NCBI RefSeq assembly: GCF_963664075.1
Contig: NZ_OY760916.1
Span: 965,501 to 1,029,500 of the forward strand
Length of the DNA: 64,000 nucleotides
Reading direction: 5' to 3'
DNA from: an uncultured Desulfobulbus sp.
Lineage (GTDB): Bacteria > Desulfobacterota > Desulfobulbia > Desulfobulbales > Desulfobulbaceae
Below, one piece after another: positions 1 through 9,643 of this stretch (positions within the stretch are counted from its first letter, which is position 1; the number at the start of each line of letters is the position of its first letter). A model generated the notes under the pieces. It was not told where the DNA came from and ran no database searches. It worked only from the letters and a program-made list of their open reading frames with translations. The position numbers and the translations under genes are program-made.

Positions 1-243
1 CTTTGATCCTCCAAGCTGGTGCAATACAGGCAGGTACTGAAACCCTGCGAGCAGATGATAACAGTCGGCGGCAACCTTGTGTACGGGAAACGGCTCAAAA
101 AGACCATGGCGTTGAATCTGTGAGCACAGAGCCCTGTCTGGTTCTGGATAAAGTGTGCTCAGCAAGGGATCTGGGAAATAAAGGTCTGTAAGATCAACTA
201 ACTGAAACTGTGCAGGTGTAAGTGTGAGAGGCTGAGTGTTCAT
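1..243 (-). CDS. Partial protein with ParB-like N-terminal domain
   Basis: The frame opens at the ATG whose first base is 243 and runs off the left edge without a stop, so about 81 N-terminal residues are visible. Residues 15-78 follow the layout of the ParB/Spo0J N-terminal domain: an opening VDLTDLYFPDP, then SQIQRHGLFEPFPV (matching the SI..GL..PI.V element) and CYHLLAGFQYLPVLHQLG (matching the Y.L..G.RR..A...LG element). The arginines typical of the CTP-binding GERR box are not obvious, so this is more likely a ParB-related protein than the chromosome-segregation ParB. It lies downstream of the IHF/HU gene on the same strand, separated from it by a terminator. The ribosome site is weak. 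The fold assignment is an inference from pattern only. Confidence 0.55.
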   Translation of the reverse strand, partial: MNTQPLTLTPAQFQLVDLTDLYFPDPLLSTLYPEPDRALCSQIQRHGLFEPFPVHKVAADCYHLLAGFQYLPVLHQLGGSK

Positions 244-311
244 GACGCTCTGTGAGTAAAGGCAATAACGACCTTACTTTGTGCGCATTCACTGAATGTT
301 CACAGAGTAAG

Positions 312-343
312 GAAAGAAAAAGGGCGCCGGTTACGCGGCGCCC
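312..343 (-). terminator. Rho-independent terminator of the IHF/HU gene
   Basis: GGGCGCC (322-328) pairs with GGCGCCC (337-343) around an 8-base loop. Read on the minus strand the stem is followed by a T-rich tract (TTTTTCTTT, about 321-313). It sits 29 bases past the stop of the IHF/HU gene. Confidence 0.85.
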
Positions 344-371
344 CTTGATACCCCCTTGAGATGTGTTGCTC

Positions 372-659
372 CTAGTCTGAATTGATTCGGGAGCGCAGGA
401 TGCCCGAAGGTTTGAAAGTGACCACTCGACGTGCGTCAAGGGTCAATTCATTTCCTGTCTGCGGGTTGCGACCGCGACGGGCCTTCTTGTCCTTGATGTT
501 GAACTTGCCAAATCCACTGAGCAGCAAATCCTCGCCGGTGATCAGTGAAGATTTAGACAGGGTAAGGAATGTCTCCACCGAGTCCGTCGATTGAGATTTG
601 GTGAGATGCGGGTGCATCTTGTAGACCATCTGGACTAGATCCGCTTTCGTCAAAGTCAT
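372..659 (-). CDS. ihfA: Integration host factor / HU family DNA-bending protein (IHF alpha type)
   Basis: A 95-residue basic protein of normal length for the HU/IHF family. It has the N-terminal helices (TKADLVQMVYKM), the GFGKFNI turn and the DNA-binding beta arm with RRGRNPQTG, whose proline intercalates in the minor groove in this family. The sequence is closer to IHF alpha than to HU, so IHF alpha is the best call, though alpha and beta cannot be firmly told apart here. Such proteins bend DNA in nucleoid structure, recombination and sigma-54 promoter activation; two sigma-54 promoters are predicted elsewhere in this window. The start has a strong GGAGG site about 8 bases upstream. The gene appears monocistronic, with its own terminator. 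Confidence 0.85.
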   Translation of the reverse strand: MTLTKADLVQMVYKMHPHLTKSQSTDSVETFLTLSKSSLITGEDLLLSGFGKFNIKDKKARRGRNPQTGNELTLDARRVVTFKPSGILRSRINSD

Positions 660-750
660 CGTACACCTCCAAGGGTATCACACATTGTGAGCATCGACCT
701 GTAACATTTCCTTAATTATAGGAAGTAATACAGCAAGTTGTCAATATGGA

Positions 751-2049
<1,299 letters not shown>

Positions 2050-2226
2050 TTATCTCCTGATACTGATTAATGTGTTCGAGACGTTGTGGAAACTCAGGCC
2101 TGCTCCCGTAACAAAGCAACGGGTAGCGGGAGAACATGTCAGCTCAAGCATGCAAAAAACGATACGCATGAAAAAACTGTTTTGCTCCCGTCCACTCACA
2201 CGGATTCAGGTAAGAATCACTTCGCC

Positions 2227-3432
2227 TTAGATATTTCCTGCCATCTGGAATATTGGGAGATACATTGCTACTACAAGTCCGCCAATCATGCCACCAAGAA
2301 AAACCATCATGAACGGTTCTATCATTGCCGTGAGGTTTTCCACCGCCTGATCGACCTCGTCGTCATAGAAATCTGCGATTTTCTCGAGCATGGTATCCAG
2401 GGCACCAACCGATTCCCCAACATTAATCATCTGGACAACCATGTTGGGGAAAACACCGGATTCCTCCAGAGGTTCGGCAATGGGACGCCCCTCGGCAATA
2501 CTGTCTGAGACACGAAAGACAGCGCGTTCAATGATTTTGTTGCCCGAGGTTCGTGCTACAACCTGGAGCGCATCAAGGATGGGAACTCCACTTTGCAGCA
2601 TGGTGCTCAGGGTGCGGGTGAATTTGGAAACCGCAACTTTGCGGGTAAGCTGACCAACAACAGGAGCCTTGAGTAAAATTGCATCGATTTTGAGGCGTCC
2701 TCCCTCGGTGCTGTAGATTTTTTTCACCCCGTAAAAAAGGGCAATTCCTGCAATCAGCATATAAATGATGTTGCCTTTAACAAAATCACTCATGTCCACA
2801 ACCAGCTGGGTGACCGCCGGTAGGGCCGAGTCCATGCTGGCAAACATCTCTACGAAAACTGGAATAACAAAAACAAGGATGACAATCAGGATGAGGATAG
2901 AGATAGCCAGGCAGATTACAGGGTAGGTCATGGCACCTTTGATTTTTTTCTGCAGGGCCATGGATTTTTCTTTGAAAGCAGCTAGTCGGGAGAGAATCGT
3001 GTCAAGGATACCACCAAGCTCACCTGCTTCAATCATATTAGAGTAGAGGTTGTCAAAGATCTTGGGATGCTTGCGCATCGAGTCAGCAAGAGTTGTCCCT
3101 GTTTCGACATCGTTTTGTATGGCGAGCAGCACTTTTTTAAAGGTAACGTTGGACTGCTGTTTTCCCAGGATTTGCAAACACTGAACTAAAGGTAAACCGG
3201 CATCAATCATGGTTGAAAGCTGCCTGGTAAAGATGACGATATCTTTTCCCGTAACCTGTGGTTGAAACAGGGCAATATTTTCTAAGATATCTTTCGGCTT
3301 CTCTTTGACCTTGGGATTTTCTATGCGTAGACGCTTCAGCTGGGCCTTTGCGCCCTCAATATCAAGCGCTTCGACCTCGCCCTTACGCTTCTCGCCATAA
3401 CTGTTTTTTCCACTCCAGACATAGACCGGCAT
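2227..3432 (-). CDS. pilC: Type IV pilus / type II secretion inner-membrane platform protein PilC
   Basis: A 401-residue PilC/GspF-family platform protein. It opens with the typical MPVYVWSGKNSYGEKRKGEV region, then has two T2SF domains (roughly residues 70-195 and 270-395). Three hydrophobic segments are evident: YPVICLAISILILIVILVF, YMLIAGIALFYGV and MVFLGGMIGGLVVAMYLPIF. In the pilus machine it sits in the inner membrane and links the PilB/PilT motor ATPases to pilin assembly. No other pilus genes are next to it, so it seems detached from its usual pilBTC neighbours. The start has a GGAG site. Confidence 0.93.
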   Translation of the reverse strand: MPVYVWSGKNSYGEKRKGEVEALDIEGAKAQLKRLRIENPKVKEKPKDILENIALFQPQVTGKDIVIFTRQLSTMIDAGLPLVQCLQILGKQQSNVTFKKVLLAIQNDVETGTTLADSMRKHPKIFDNLYSNMIEAGELGGILDTILSRLAAFKEKSMALQKKIKGAMTYPVICLAISILILIVILVFVIPVFVEMFASMDSALPAVTQLVVDMSDFVKGNIIYMLIAGIALFYGVKKIYSTEGGRLKIDAILLKAPVVGQLTRKVAVSKFTRTLSTMLQSGVPILDALQVVARTSGNKIIERAVFRVSDSIAEGRPIAEPLEESGVFPNMVVQMINVGESVGALDTMLEKIADFYDDEVDQAVENLTAMIEPFMMVFLGGMIGGLVVAMYLPIFQMAGNI

Positions 3433-3623
3433 ATGAAATCTCCGAACGGATAACTGTTTTTCATACTCAACGGTGGCGAGTAAGTATTGACAGACCGTGT
3501 TTTTACTTATATAAAAGTCATCTTTTAAGTGAGAGGCATGCTCATCCGTATCGCCTCAGTAATTGTATGGAAGATTTTTTTCTGATTCAAGAAAAAGTTT
3601 ATATTTTTTCAGGAGTTGGCGAT

Positions 3624-3869
3624 ATGCAGACAAACAAGATGGCAAAACTCAATGAGGGGGCTTTCCTCCCGGTAATCGACAAATGTGAAGGATGCGACCG
3701 CATCGTTGAAGCGGAAGGAAATAAAATTTGTGACACCTACCTCAACCCGGAATCAAAATGGCGTTTGGGCCTGTGCAATTTTGCAACCCATGCTAAGCCA
3801 GAGGTGAAGATTGTTAAGGTTCGCATCAACCCGTTGAAAGCTGCCAAGCGCGCTTCTAAACGGAAGTAA
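3624..3869 (+). CDS. PxxKW family small cysteine-rich protein
   Basis: An 81-residue protein of a small cysteine-rich family known from sulfate-reducing Desulfobacterota and named for its PxxKW motif, here PESKW. It contains CEGCDRI, a third cysteine in KICDTYL and a fourth in LGLCNFA, so it may bind a metal. The C-terminus is strongly basic (KAAKRASKRK). The role is unknown. I chose the ATG at 3624 because AGGAG lies 8 bases before it; an upstream in-frame extension would lack a ribosome site. A terminator follows. Confidence 0.85.
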   Translation: MQTNKMAKLNEGAFLPVIDKCEGCDRIVEAEGNKICDTYLNPESKWRLGLCNFATHAKPEVKIVKVRINPLKAAKRASKRK

Positions 3870-3905
3870 TTTCCACTGCGGAGATTTCTCTCCGAGTAAA
3901 TTCGA

Positions 3906-3940
3906 AATCCCCTCCAGGATAGAACCTGCAGGGGATTTTT
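3906..3940 (+). terminator. Rho-independent terminator after the PxxKW gene
   Basis: AATCCCCTCCAGG pairs with CCTGCAGGGGATT around a short loop (one bulged pair), and is followed by a T run. It lies 36 bases past the stop at 3869. Confidence 0.85.
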
Positions 3941-4113
3941 GCGTTTTGCCGCCGTACTTAAGCAGGCGGCCTTTCTAACCCGCGGGAGATTTTTTTTAGA
4001 CGTAGCTGAATCCGTGAGCATGCATCAGTGCGTCGGGTAAAACTGAACAATACCTGAATCAGGTGAAAACTTGGTCTTGTTAAAAAACTGCGTTGTTCAG
4101 TGCCCTCCCGCCG

Positions 4114-4815
4114 TCACGGATTCAGTCCGTAGTTTCGGCTACCAAAGAGCGCCGTGCCCACGCGAACAATGGTTGCTCCTTCCTCGATGGCAACCTCATA
4201 GTCGCCCGACATGCCCATGGAAAGCTCGAACTTGTTATTATCTGAAAAAAGCCCTTGGCTGGCAAGCTCCTCCGCAAGATTCTTGAGTTGACGGAAAAAA
4301 GGGCGGCTTTTTTCAGGCGCATCGAAAAAAGGCGGCATGGTCATCAGACCACATATCTTGAGCTCAGTTTCGGTCTGAATTGCTCTTAAAAGCTCTGGGG
4401 TATCTTCAGGAAGTACGCCTGATTTCTGAGCCTCACGGCCAATATTGACCTGAACGAGTATGGAGAGTTCCTTGCCCAGTTGGCTCGCCTGGTTGTCCAG
4501 AGCTCGGGCAATTTTGAGGCGATCAACCGTCTCAACCATGGGGAAGAGTGCCGCGGCCTGTTTCGCTTTGTTGCTTTGCAGGTGACCGATAAAGTGCCAG
4601 GTGATATTTCCCTTGATCTGTTCAATCTTTTCGGCGGCTTCTTGCAGGTAATTTTCGCCAAAAAGTTTTTGTCCTGCATCCACCGCTTCCTGAATGCGCT
4701 CAATCGGGACAAATTTGCTCACCGCAACAAGCTTGATTGCTTGTGGATCTCGATCAGCTTTCTGGGCAGCGGCAGCTATATTGGCTTGAATTTGGTGTAG
4801 GTTGTCACTAATCAT
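4114..4815 (-). CDS. yggS: YggS family pyridoxal phosphate homeostasis protein
   Basis: A 233-residue PLP-binding TIM-barrel protein of the YggS/PROSC family, which buffers pyridoxal phosphate and affects amino-acid balance. The PLP lysine is Lys34 in KLVAVSKFVP; FGENYLQEA and the phosphate-binding region SMGMSGDYEVAI are also typical. I start at the ATG at 4815 (MISDNLHQ) because it has a GGAG site and overlaps the end of tatD by 8 bases, implying translational coupling; an upstream in-frame start would add residues unlike the family. The stop codon and the last two residues (Asn-Pro) come from a CTGAATCCGTGA motif that is repeated elsewhere in the window. Confidence 0.93.
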   Translation of the reverse strand: MISDNLHQIQANIAAAAQKADRDPQAIKLVAVSKFVPIERIQEAVDAGQKLFGENYLQEAAEKIEQIKGNITWHFIGHLQSNKAKQAAALFPMVETVDRLKIARALDNQASQLGKELSILVQVNIGREAQKSGVLPEDTPELLRAIQTETELKICGLMTMPPFFDAPEKSRPFFRQLKNLAEELASQGLFSDNNKFELSMGMSGDYEVAIEEGATIVRVGTALFGSRNYGLNP

Positions 4816-5632
4816 GTATGGTCTCCGGCAGGTTGAATAAGCGTGCTGCGTTGGCTGTGGTTGCCGCTGCAACTTCTTCCAGCGGGATCTTTTTAATTTC
4901 TGCTATTATTTGCGCTGTATAAAGCATGAGTTTGGGCTCGTTGCGTTTGCCCCGATAGGGAACCGGTGCAAGAAAAGGGCCGTCGGTTTCCACCAGGAGG
5001 GCGTCGAGTGCAACTGCTGCGATAACTTCTCGTAACGACTGGGCGTTTGCAAAAGTGGCGACCCCCGGAATGGATATATAAAACCCAAGTTCAAGTGTTT
5101 TTTGGGCCAAAGCTGTGTCGCCTGAGAAACAGTGCATCACCCCTTGTTGGGGAAAGGGGCCAGCTTCCTGCAGGATGCGCAGGGTATCTTCATGGGCTTC
5201 CCTGTCATGGATGATAACTGGGAGTGCAAGGGCTTGTGCCAAATCAAGTTGACGGGTAAAAGCCTGAATTTGGGTATTCTTAGGGGCGTAATTTTTGAAG
5301 TAATCCAGGCCGATTTCGCCAAAACCCACAACTTTTTCATGCTGTGCCAGTTGGCGTAAACGGGCGAGCGACTCAGGTGTTGCGGTGTGGGCATCATGGG
5401 GATGGATGCCAATGGTGGCGTAAATATTGGGGTAACGGTCAGCAAGCTGTATCGCCGCTTCGGAGCTGGGGACATCGATACCAATGGTGATGATTCGCTT
5501 GACCCCATGCATGCGTGCAGAATCAATAACCGTGTCCAGATCCTGAGCATAGGTATCCATATCAAGATGGCAATGGGTGTCGATGAGTTCGGCTGAGGCG
5601 GGGAGACAGGGCAGGGGAGGAGGTAACTTCAT
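4808..5632 (-). CDS. tatD: TatD family metal-dependent hydrolase
   Basis: A 274-residue amidohydrolase-fold protein of the TatD family (3'-5' DNA exonuclease or metal-dependent deoxyribonuclease). It shows the DTHCHLDMD metal motif near the N-terminus, GFGEIGLDYF, VIIHDREAHEDT, GVMHCFSGD and LVETDGPFLAP. The start is uncertain: the ATG at 5632 precedes MKLPPPLP but has no good ribosome site, and a TTG at 5665 would add 11 residues. It is the first gene of a two-gene unit with yggS. Confidence 0.92.
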   Translation of the reverse strand: MKLPPPLPCLPASAELIDTHCHLDMDTYAQDLDTVIDSARMHGVKRIITIGIDVPSSEAAIQLADRYPNIYATIGIHPHDAHTATPESLARLRQLAQHEKVVGFGEIGLDYFKNYAPKNTQIQAFTRQLDLAQALALPVIIHDREAHEDTLRILQEAGPFPQQGVMHCFSGDTALAQKTLELGFYISIPGVATFANAQSLREVIAAVALDALLVETDGPFLAPVPYRGKRNEPKLMLYTAQIIAEIKKIPLEEVAAATTANAARLFNLPETIHD

Positions 5633-5750
5633 AAAGATAATTTGCGTGTATTGTTGAATAAACAAAGAATGTAAAAACGGTTGAGCGTACAGTTTTATCC
5701 GATGGACGCTTAGAGATGTAGGTAAGCCTTGGCATCATAGTTAATGTTTG

Positions 5751-5779
5751 TTGACAAGGGAACCTTATTTTTTTACAAC
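5751..5779 (+). promoter_or_regulatory. Predicted sigma-70 promoter for the lipoprotein-coaBC unit
   Basis: A perfect TTGACA (5751-5756) is followed after 17 bases by TACAAC (5774-5779). The expected transcript would start near 5787, leaving a leader of about 160 bases before the lipoprotein gene. Confidence 0.5.
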
Positions 5780-5946
5780 GAATTATCTCAAGGCGGTTAC
5801 TCGACCGTTCTCTTCCAAGTCGATCTATCGAAAATTGTACAACATTTCCTCCCCCCTTGTTGGGGTGGCTTGATTGAGTGTTCGATACCAAGAACCGCCA
5901 AAATGAAGCTACTCTTCCTCTTGCGAGCAAACCGAAGGAGAATACC

Positions 5947-6447
5947 ATGACACGAGGATGTGCGAAAAAAGTACTGGCTGTGATCGGAGTTGTTTTTTTT
6001 CTTTTCACCGCTGGCTGTGCCAAAAAAAATACCGTGGTTGGGCCAGAGGCTGGCGGTCTGCCGCAGCTTTCTAACTTTGCTGATGATATTAAAGATATCA
6101 CCCTGCCTGTGGAGTTGGTGTGGGATCGCAAAAATTCCATGGTAATCAAAACCGAATCATTTCGAGGGGGCATTTTTATTTATGCAGGTAAGGCCGAAAT
6201 GATGTCGCTCAAAGATTACATGGTTTCCTCCATGCAAGATAATAAATGGCGTCTGGTCGGTGAAACGGCCTCAAAAGACATTATGCTCGCCTTTGTCAAA
6301 CCCAATAAAACCTGTATGATGGTTATTACTGAGGGGCTCTTTGGCAAAACGGACCTGAAATTGTACGTGGCCATTGACAAAACCGGTGGCAAGAGCACGT
6401 CTTTTTCCACCCAAAGCAATAATTTCGAATCTTCCTTTTCGCGTTAA
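5947..6447 (+). CDS. Predicted lipoprotein of unknown function
   Basis: A 166-residue protein with a lipoprotein signal peptide: basic MTRGCAKK, a hydrophobic stretch (VLAVIGVVFFLF) and the lipobox TAGC, giving a predicted lipidated Cys at about residue 24. The mature part is mixed alpha/beta without a family I can name. I start at the ATG at 5947 because AAGGAG lies just upstream and the signal peptide begins there. It ends 6 bases before coaBC, so the two are likely co-transcribed, but no functional link follows from that. Confidence 0.82.
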   Translation: MTRGCAKKVLAVIGVVFFLFTAGCAKKNTVVGPEAGGLPQLSNFADDIKDITLPVELVWDRKNSMVIKTESFRGGIFIYAGKAEMMSLKDYMVSSMQDNKWRLVGETASKDIMLAFVKPNKTCMMVITEGLFGKTDLKLYVAIDKTGGKSTSFSTQSNNFESSFSR

Positions 6448-6453
6448 GGGCTG

Positions 6454-7653
6454 ATGAGCATGACCGGATTGCAGGGAAAACGAATCCTTTTTGGCATCAC
6501 AGGCTCCATTGCAGCGTATAAGGCGGCTTTTTGGGCAAGAGAGCTGGTCAAAGAGGAAGCACTTGTCAATGTTATCATGACCAGGGGGGCTGAGGAGTTT
6601 ATCCGCCCTCTGACCTTTACCGCACTGTGCGGAAATCCGGTTCATCGTGATATGTTTGCCTCTGACCCCGATGGAGTGATGGCGCATATCAACCTCTCCA
6701 GGGATGCGGATCTTTTGCTGATCGCTCCAGCCACAGCCCAGACCATGGCCAAACTTGCAACGGGGATGGCTGATAACCTCTTGACCACCGCAGCGCTGGC
6801 GGCAAAGATTCCGGTGGTTATTTGCCCGGCGATGAACACCGCCATGTACTCCCACCAGGCAAGTCAGGACAATCGGGCGCGGCTGCTCGAGTTGGGGTAT
6901 CACCTGGTGGCACCCGGTTGTGGATCGTTAGCTTGCGGAGAGACTGGTGATGGCCGACTTTGTGAGTGGGAGGACGTCCGCGCGACTCTGCTTCAGGTCC
7001 TCACTCCTCAGGATCTTGTGGGAAAAAGGGTCTTGATTACCGCCGGTCCAACCCGTGAACCCCTGGATCCGGTTCGCTATTTGAGTAATCGTTCAAGCGG
7101 CAAAATGGGGTATGCCTTGGCGCGTGCGGCGCGGCAGCGTGGGGCCGAGGTTATTCTTGTTTCTGGGCCTGTATCGCTTGTACCACCAGTGGGCGTTGAG
7201 CTTGTTTCCATAACCAGCGCTCAGGATATGGCTGATGCTGTTTTGGCAAGAGCCCCGCAGATGGATGTTATCGTCAAGTCAGCCGCAGTGGCCGATTTTA
7301 AACCCAAAAGCTGCGAAACGCTGAAGATTAAAAAAGCCTCCGGTGGGCTGCACCTTGACCTGGAGAAAAATATCGATATTCTCGCCACCTTGGGGCAAAA
7401 GAAAAATGCAGGGCAGCTTCTCATTGGTTTTGCCGCCGAAAGCCATAATCATCTTGAAGAGGGGCAGCGTAAGCTGGCTCAAAAAAATCTGGATATGATT
7501 GTGGTTAATGATATTTTAGGAGCCAAAACCGGTTTTGATGTCGAGACCAATCAGGTCACGTTGATCAGCCCCGCTCAGCATCAACAACTGCCTCTTTTGA
7601 GTAAGGCAGAGACCGCCCATCGTATCTGGGATGCTGTCCTCGGACTTGGTTGA
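6454..7653 (+). CDS. coaBC: Bifunctional phosphopantothenoylcysteine decarboxylase / phosphopantothenate-cysteine ligase
   Basis: CoaBC carries out two steps of coenzyme A synthesis: CTP-dependent joining of cysteine to phosphopantothenate (CoaB) and decarboxylation to phosphopantetheine (CoaC). The 399-residue protein has the N-terminal flavin-dependent CoaC domain (GITGSIAAYKA, the PAMN motif in VICPAMNTAM, and the GSLACGETGDGRL flap with its cysteine). The C-terminal CoaB domain starts around residue 190 with LITAGPTREPLDPVRYLSNR and continues with SAAVADFKPK. The length is normal. The ribosome site is weak, but the start lies 6 bases after the preceding stop. Confidence 0.97.
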   Translation: MSMTGLQGKRILFGITGSIAAYKAAFWARELVKEEALVNVIMTRGAEEFIRPLTFTALCGNPVHRDMFASDPDGVMAHINLSRDADLLLIAPATAQTMAKLATGMADNLLTTAALAAKIPVVICPAMNTAMYSHQASQDNRARLLELGYHLVAPGCGSLACGETGDGRLCEWEDVRATLLQVLTPQDLVGKRVLITAGPTREPLDPVRYLSNRSSGKMGYALARAARQRGAEVILVSGPVSLVPPVGVELVSITSAQDMADAVLARAPQMDVIVKSAAVADFKPKSCETLKIKKASGGLHLDLEKNIDILATLGQKKNAGQLLIGFAAESHNHLEEGQRKLAQKNLDMIVVNDILGAKTGFDVETNQVTLISPAQHQQLPLLSKAETAHRIWDAVLGLG

Positions 7654-7751
7654 AACATCTCATCATTCAAGATCCCCTAGTACATGAGCCCGGGCGGTAT
7701 TTCTAGGTTTTCGCCAGTGATTTTTTTTTTAATTTTGTAGTATAGGCATTT

Positions 7752-8297
7752 ATGCAGATCAGTCGATCCGAACAAAAGAGACGTTTTAAAGAAGTAGAGC
7801 ATTTGGTTGCCGAGTTGGTTCAATTGCCAGGCCATGCCTTGAAACAGGTCGATTCGCTGGCGGAAATACGTGACCAGCTCATTGAAACCGCTACTTTAAA
7901 CGGGAGTGTCCGTCAGCGCCAGGTGAAGTACCTCACCAAGTTTGTCGTCCGTTTGGAGCTTGAGCCCCTCTATGAGCTCGTGGGCCAGTATCGAGGCAAA
8001 AAACTCAGCGAGAAAAAGCAGCAGCACCGTATGGAGTTCTACCGTGACGCTCTGATTAATGAGGCCATCGCTGTCCAGGAAGAGCTTGATGAGTATGGCG
8101 AGTCCTTGGAAGAGGATTGGGAAAGCGAGACGGTAGCTGACTTGCAAAAGAAGTTGCCTGAAGTCGACGCCATGAATCTCACCCGTCTTGCGGCGCTCTT
8201 TGTTCGGACCCGTAATACCCGCCACAGTCGGGAAATATTTCGTTATCTGAAATCGGTCGATGAGATGAGGCAGCGAAAGAGCTCGCAGCAGAATTGA
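7752..8297 (+). CDS. darP: DarP/YjgA family ribosome-associated protein
   Basis: A 181-residue protein of the DUF615 (YjgA, now DarP) family, which is associated with assembly of the large ribosomal subunit. Typical features are the N-terminal SRSEQKRRFKEVEHL, the central RQRQVKYLTKFVV and the C-terminal RNTRHSREIFRYLKS. It is rich in charged helices and has no membrane segment. The gene stands alone between coaBC and a convergent flavoprotein gene. Confidence 0.9.
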   Translation: MQISRSEQKRRFKEVEHLVAELVQLPGHALKQVDSLAEIRDQLIETATLNGSVRQRQVKYLTKFVVRLELEPLYELVGQYRGKKLSEKKQQHRMEFYRDALINEAIAVQEELDEYGESLEEDWESETVADLQKKLPEVDAMNLTRLAALFVRTRNTRHSREIFRYLKSVDEMRQRKSSQQN

Positions 8298-8304
8298 TAA
8301 GGAG

Positions 8305-8338
8305 CGAACAGCTGAGCACCGAAGTGTTCGGCTGTTCG
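8305..8338. terminator. Hairpin between convergent genes
   Basis: CGAACAGC (8305-8312) pairs with GCTGTTCG (8331-8338). The hairpin lies just after the darP stop and 44 bases before the end of the convergent flavoprotein gene, so it could stop transcription from both sides. No strong T run follows. Confidence 0.45.
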
Positions 8339-8381
8339 TCTATTCGGGATGCTGTCCCCCAAATGGGGTGAGGTAACTACC

Positions 8382-9296
8382 TTAGGCGCTTGCCTTTTTT
8401 TGTTTGCGGGCAAAGGTGGCTGATTCCATTCCAGCAACACAGCCTTCACCTACGGCCTTGGCCATCTGGTAGGGAGGCCCAACAATATCACCGGCAGCGT
8501 AGATGCCAGGAATGTTGGTTTCCTGCTTACGGTTGACTTGAATGTATTTAAAGGATTCAGTGTCAAGTTGGACGCCGATCTGGGTTGCCAGTTCCAGGGC
8601 CCCTTTGGAGCCGAGCTCGATAAAAATGCCCTCGGTTTCCATACTGGAGCCATCAACGAGCTTGAGAGAGGTGACAACGCGATCGCCTTCGATTTGTTCG
8701 ATGGAACTTTTGATCCACTCCACATTACTTGCCTCAAGACGTTCAAGCAGCTCAGCTGAAACGTTGAGTTCTTCAGCAACCAGATAGACCTTGGCGGCAT
8801 AATCAAGCAGCGTCAGGGCTCCATCTACAGCAGCGCTGCGATCACCGGTCACAGTGACTGTTGCTCCACGATAAAAGTTAGCATCACAGTCCACACAGTA
8901 GGAAACACCGCGGCCAGCCAGATCTTTTTCGCCGGGGACACCCAATTTTTTCTTAGAAACTCCCATGGAGAAGATAAGCGACCTACCCTGAATAGAGCGT
9001 CCACTTTCAAGCTCAAGATCAAACAGGTTATCGTTCTGATTGATTTTAAGCACATCCTCGGGGGCCCACTCGGCACCAAAGGACTGGGCCTGCATCAATC
9101 CGGTATTGAGCAGATCAGCACCTTGGGTAACGCCAGCGACAAAGGCGTAGTTTTCGATATGTGCCCCGTAGAGAGCAGAATTTTCAATGCGACCCAGGAC
9201 CAGTACGGAGGTCTTTTTTCGGGAGGCGTGAATAGCGGCTTGAATACCCGCCGGGCCTGCTCCGATGATGACCACGTCATACAACTGTCCAGACAT
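8382..9296 (-). CDS. Thioredoxin reductase-like FAD-dependent oxidoreductase
   Basis: A 304-residue flavoprotein of the thioredoxin-reductase family. It has the FAD motif VVIIGAGPAG at residues 8-17, the redox-active CVDC pair at Cys134/Cys137 (CATC in standard TrxB) and the C-terminal FAD motif GIYAAGDIVGPPYQM. The NADPH-binding region is unusual: where TrxB has GGGDSAVEEA this protein has TGDRSAAVDGA, so it may use another electron donor. I start at the ATG at 9296 because AAGGAG lies directly upstream and the FAD motif follows at once. It could reduce thioredoxin or another disulfide partner. Confidence 0.88.
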   Translation of the reverse strand: MSGQLYDVVIIGAGPAGIQAAIHASRKKTSVLVLGRIENSALYGAHIENYAFVAGVTQGADLLNTGLMQAQSFGAEWAPEDVLKINQNDNLFDLELESGRSIQGRSLIFSMGVSKKKLGVPGEKDLAGRGVSYCVDCDANFYRGATVTVTGDRSAAVDGALTLLDYAAKVYLVAEELNVSAELLERLEASNVEWIKSSIEQIEGDRVVTSLKLVDGSSMETEGIFIELGSKGALELATQIGVQLDTESFKYIQVNRKQETNIPGIYAAGDIVGPPYQMAKAVGEGCVAGMESATFARKQKKASA

Positions 9297-9643
9297 TTGT
9301 GACTCCTTTGTTGTGGTGAAAGCGTGAATTAAAGTGGAAAAAGGTTCAAAAAGATTTGTACAATATCTCGAGATCAAGGTCGACAGATTTATGAAATTCG
9401 TATATGATTTTGGGTTATTGAAAATAGTCACTTTTAGCGGTTTTTTTCCGCCTTCACAGGGTGAACCTCTCAGGTAGAACCATGCCTTTGGCCCGATTTG
9501 CATACCTTGTCGCAACCGACAGACAGCAATTCTTCAACGGGCCACAATCCCAAACTCGCTTGTACGTTGCCAAGACCTCCTGGAATCACCCGATGTGATA
9601 CCGTGTTCAGGCACGACTCGTTATCTTAACCCAAAGGAACATT
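9297..9643. other. Intergenic region between divergent flavoprotein and tolQ genes
   Basis: About 350 bases between two divergent start codons, so it must hold promoters for both sides. I see no convincing reading frame, no strong promoter match and no stable long hairpin. Confidence 0.5.

Noticed and set aside
3-191. 62-codon plus-strand frame at the left edge
   Set aside because: The minus strand of the same bases encodes a convincing ParB-like N-terminus, so this is its shadow.
5562-6173. 203-codon minus-strand frame
   Set aside because: It overlaps tatD and the lipoprotein gene, starts without a ribosome site and has a low-complexity, basic composition.
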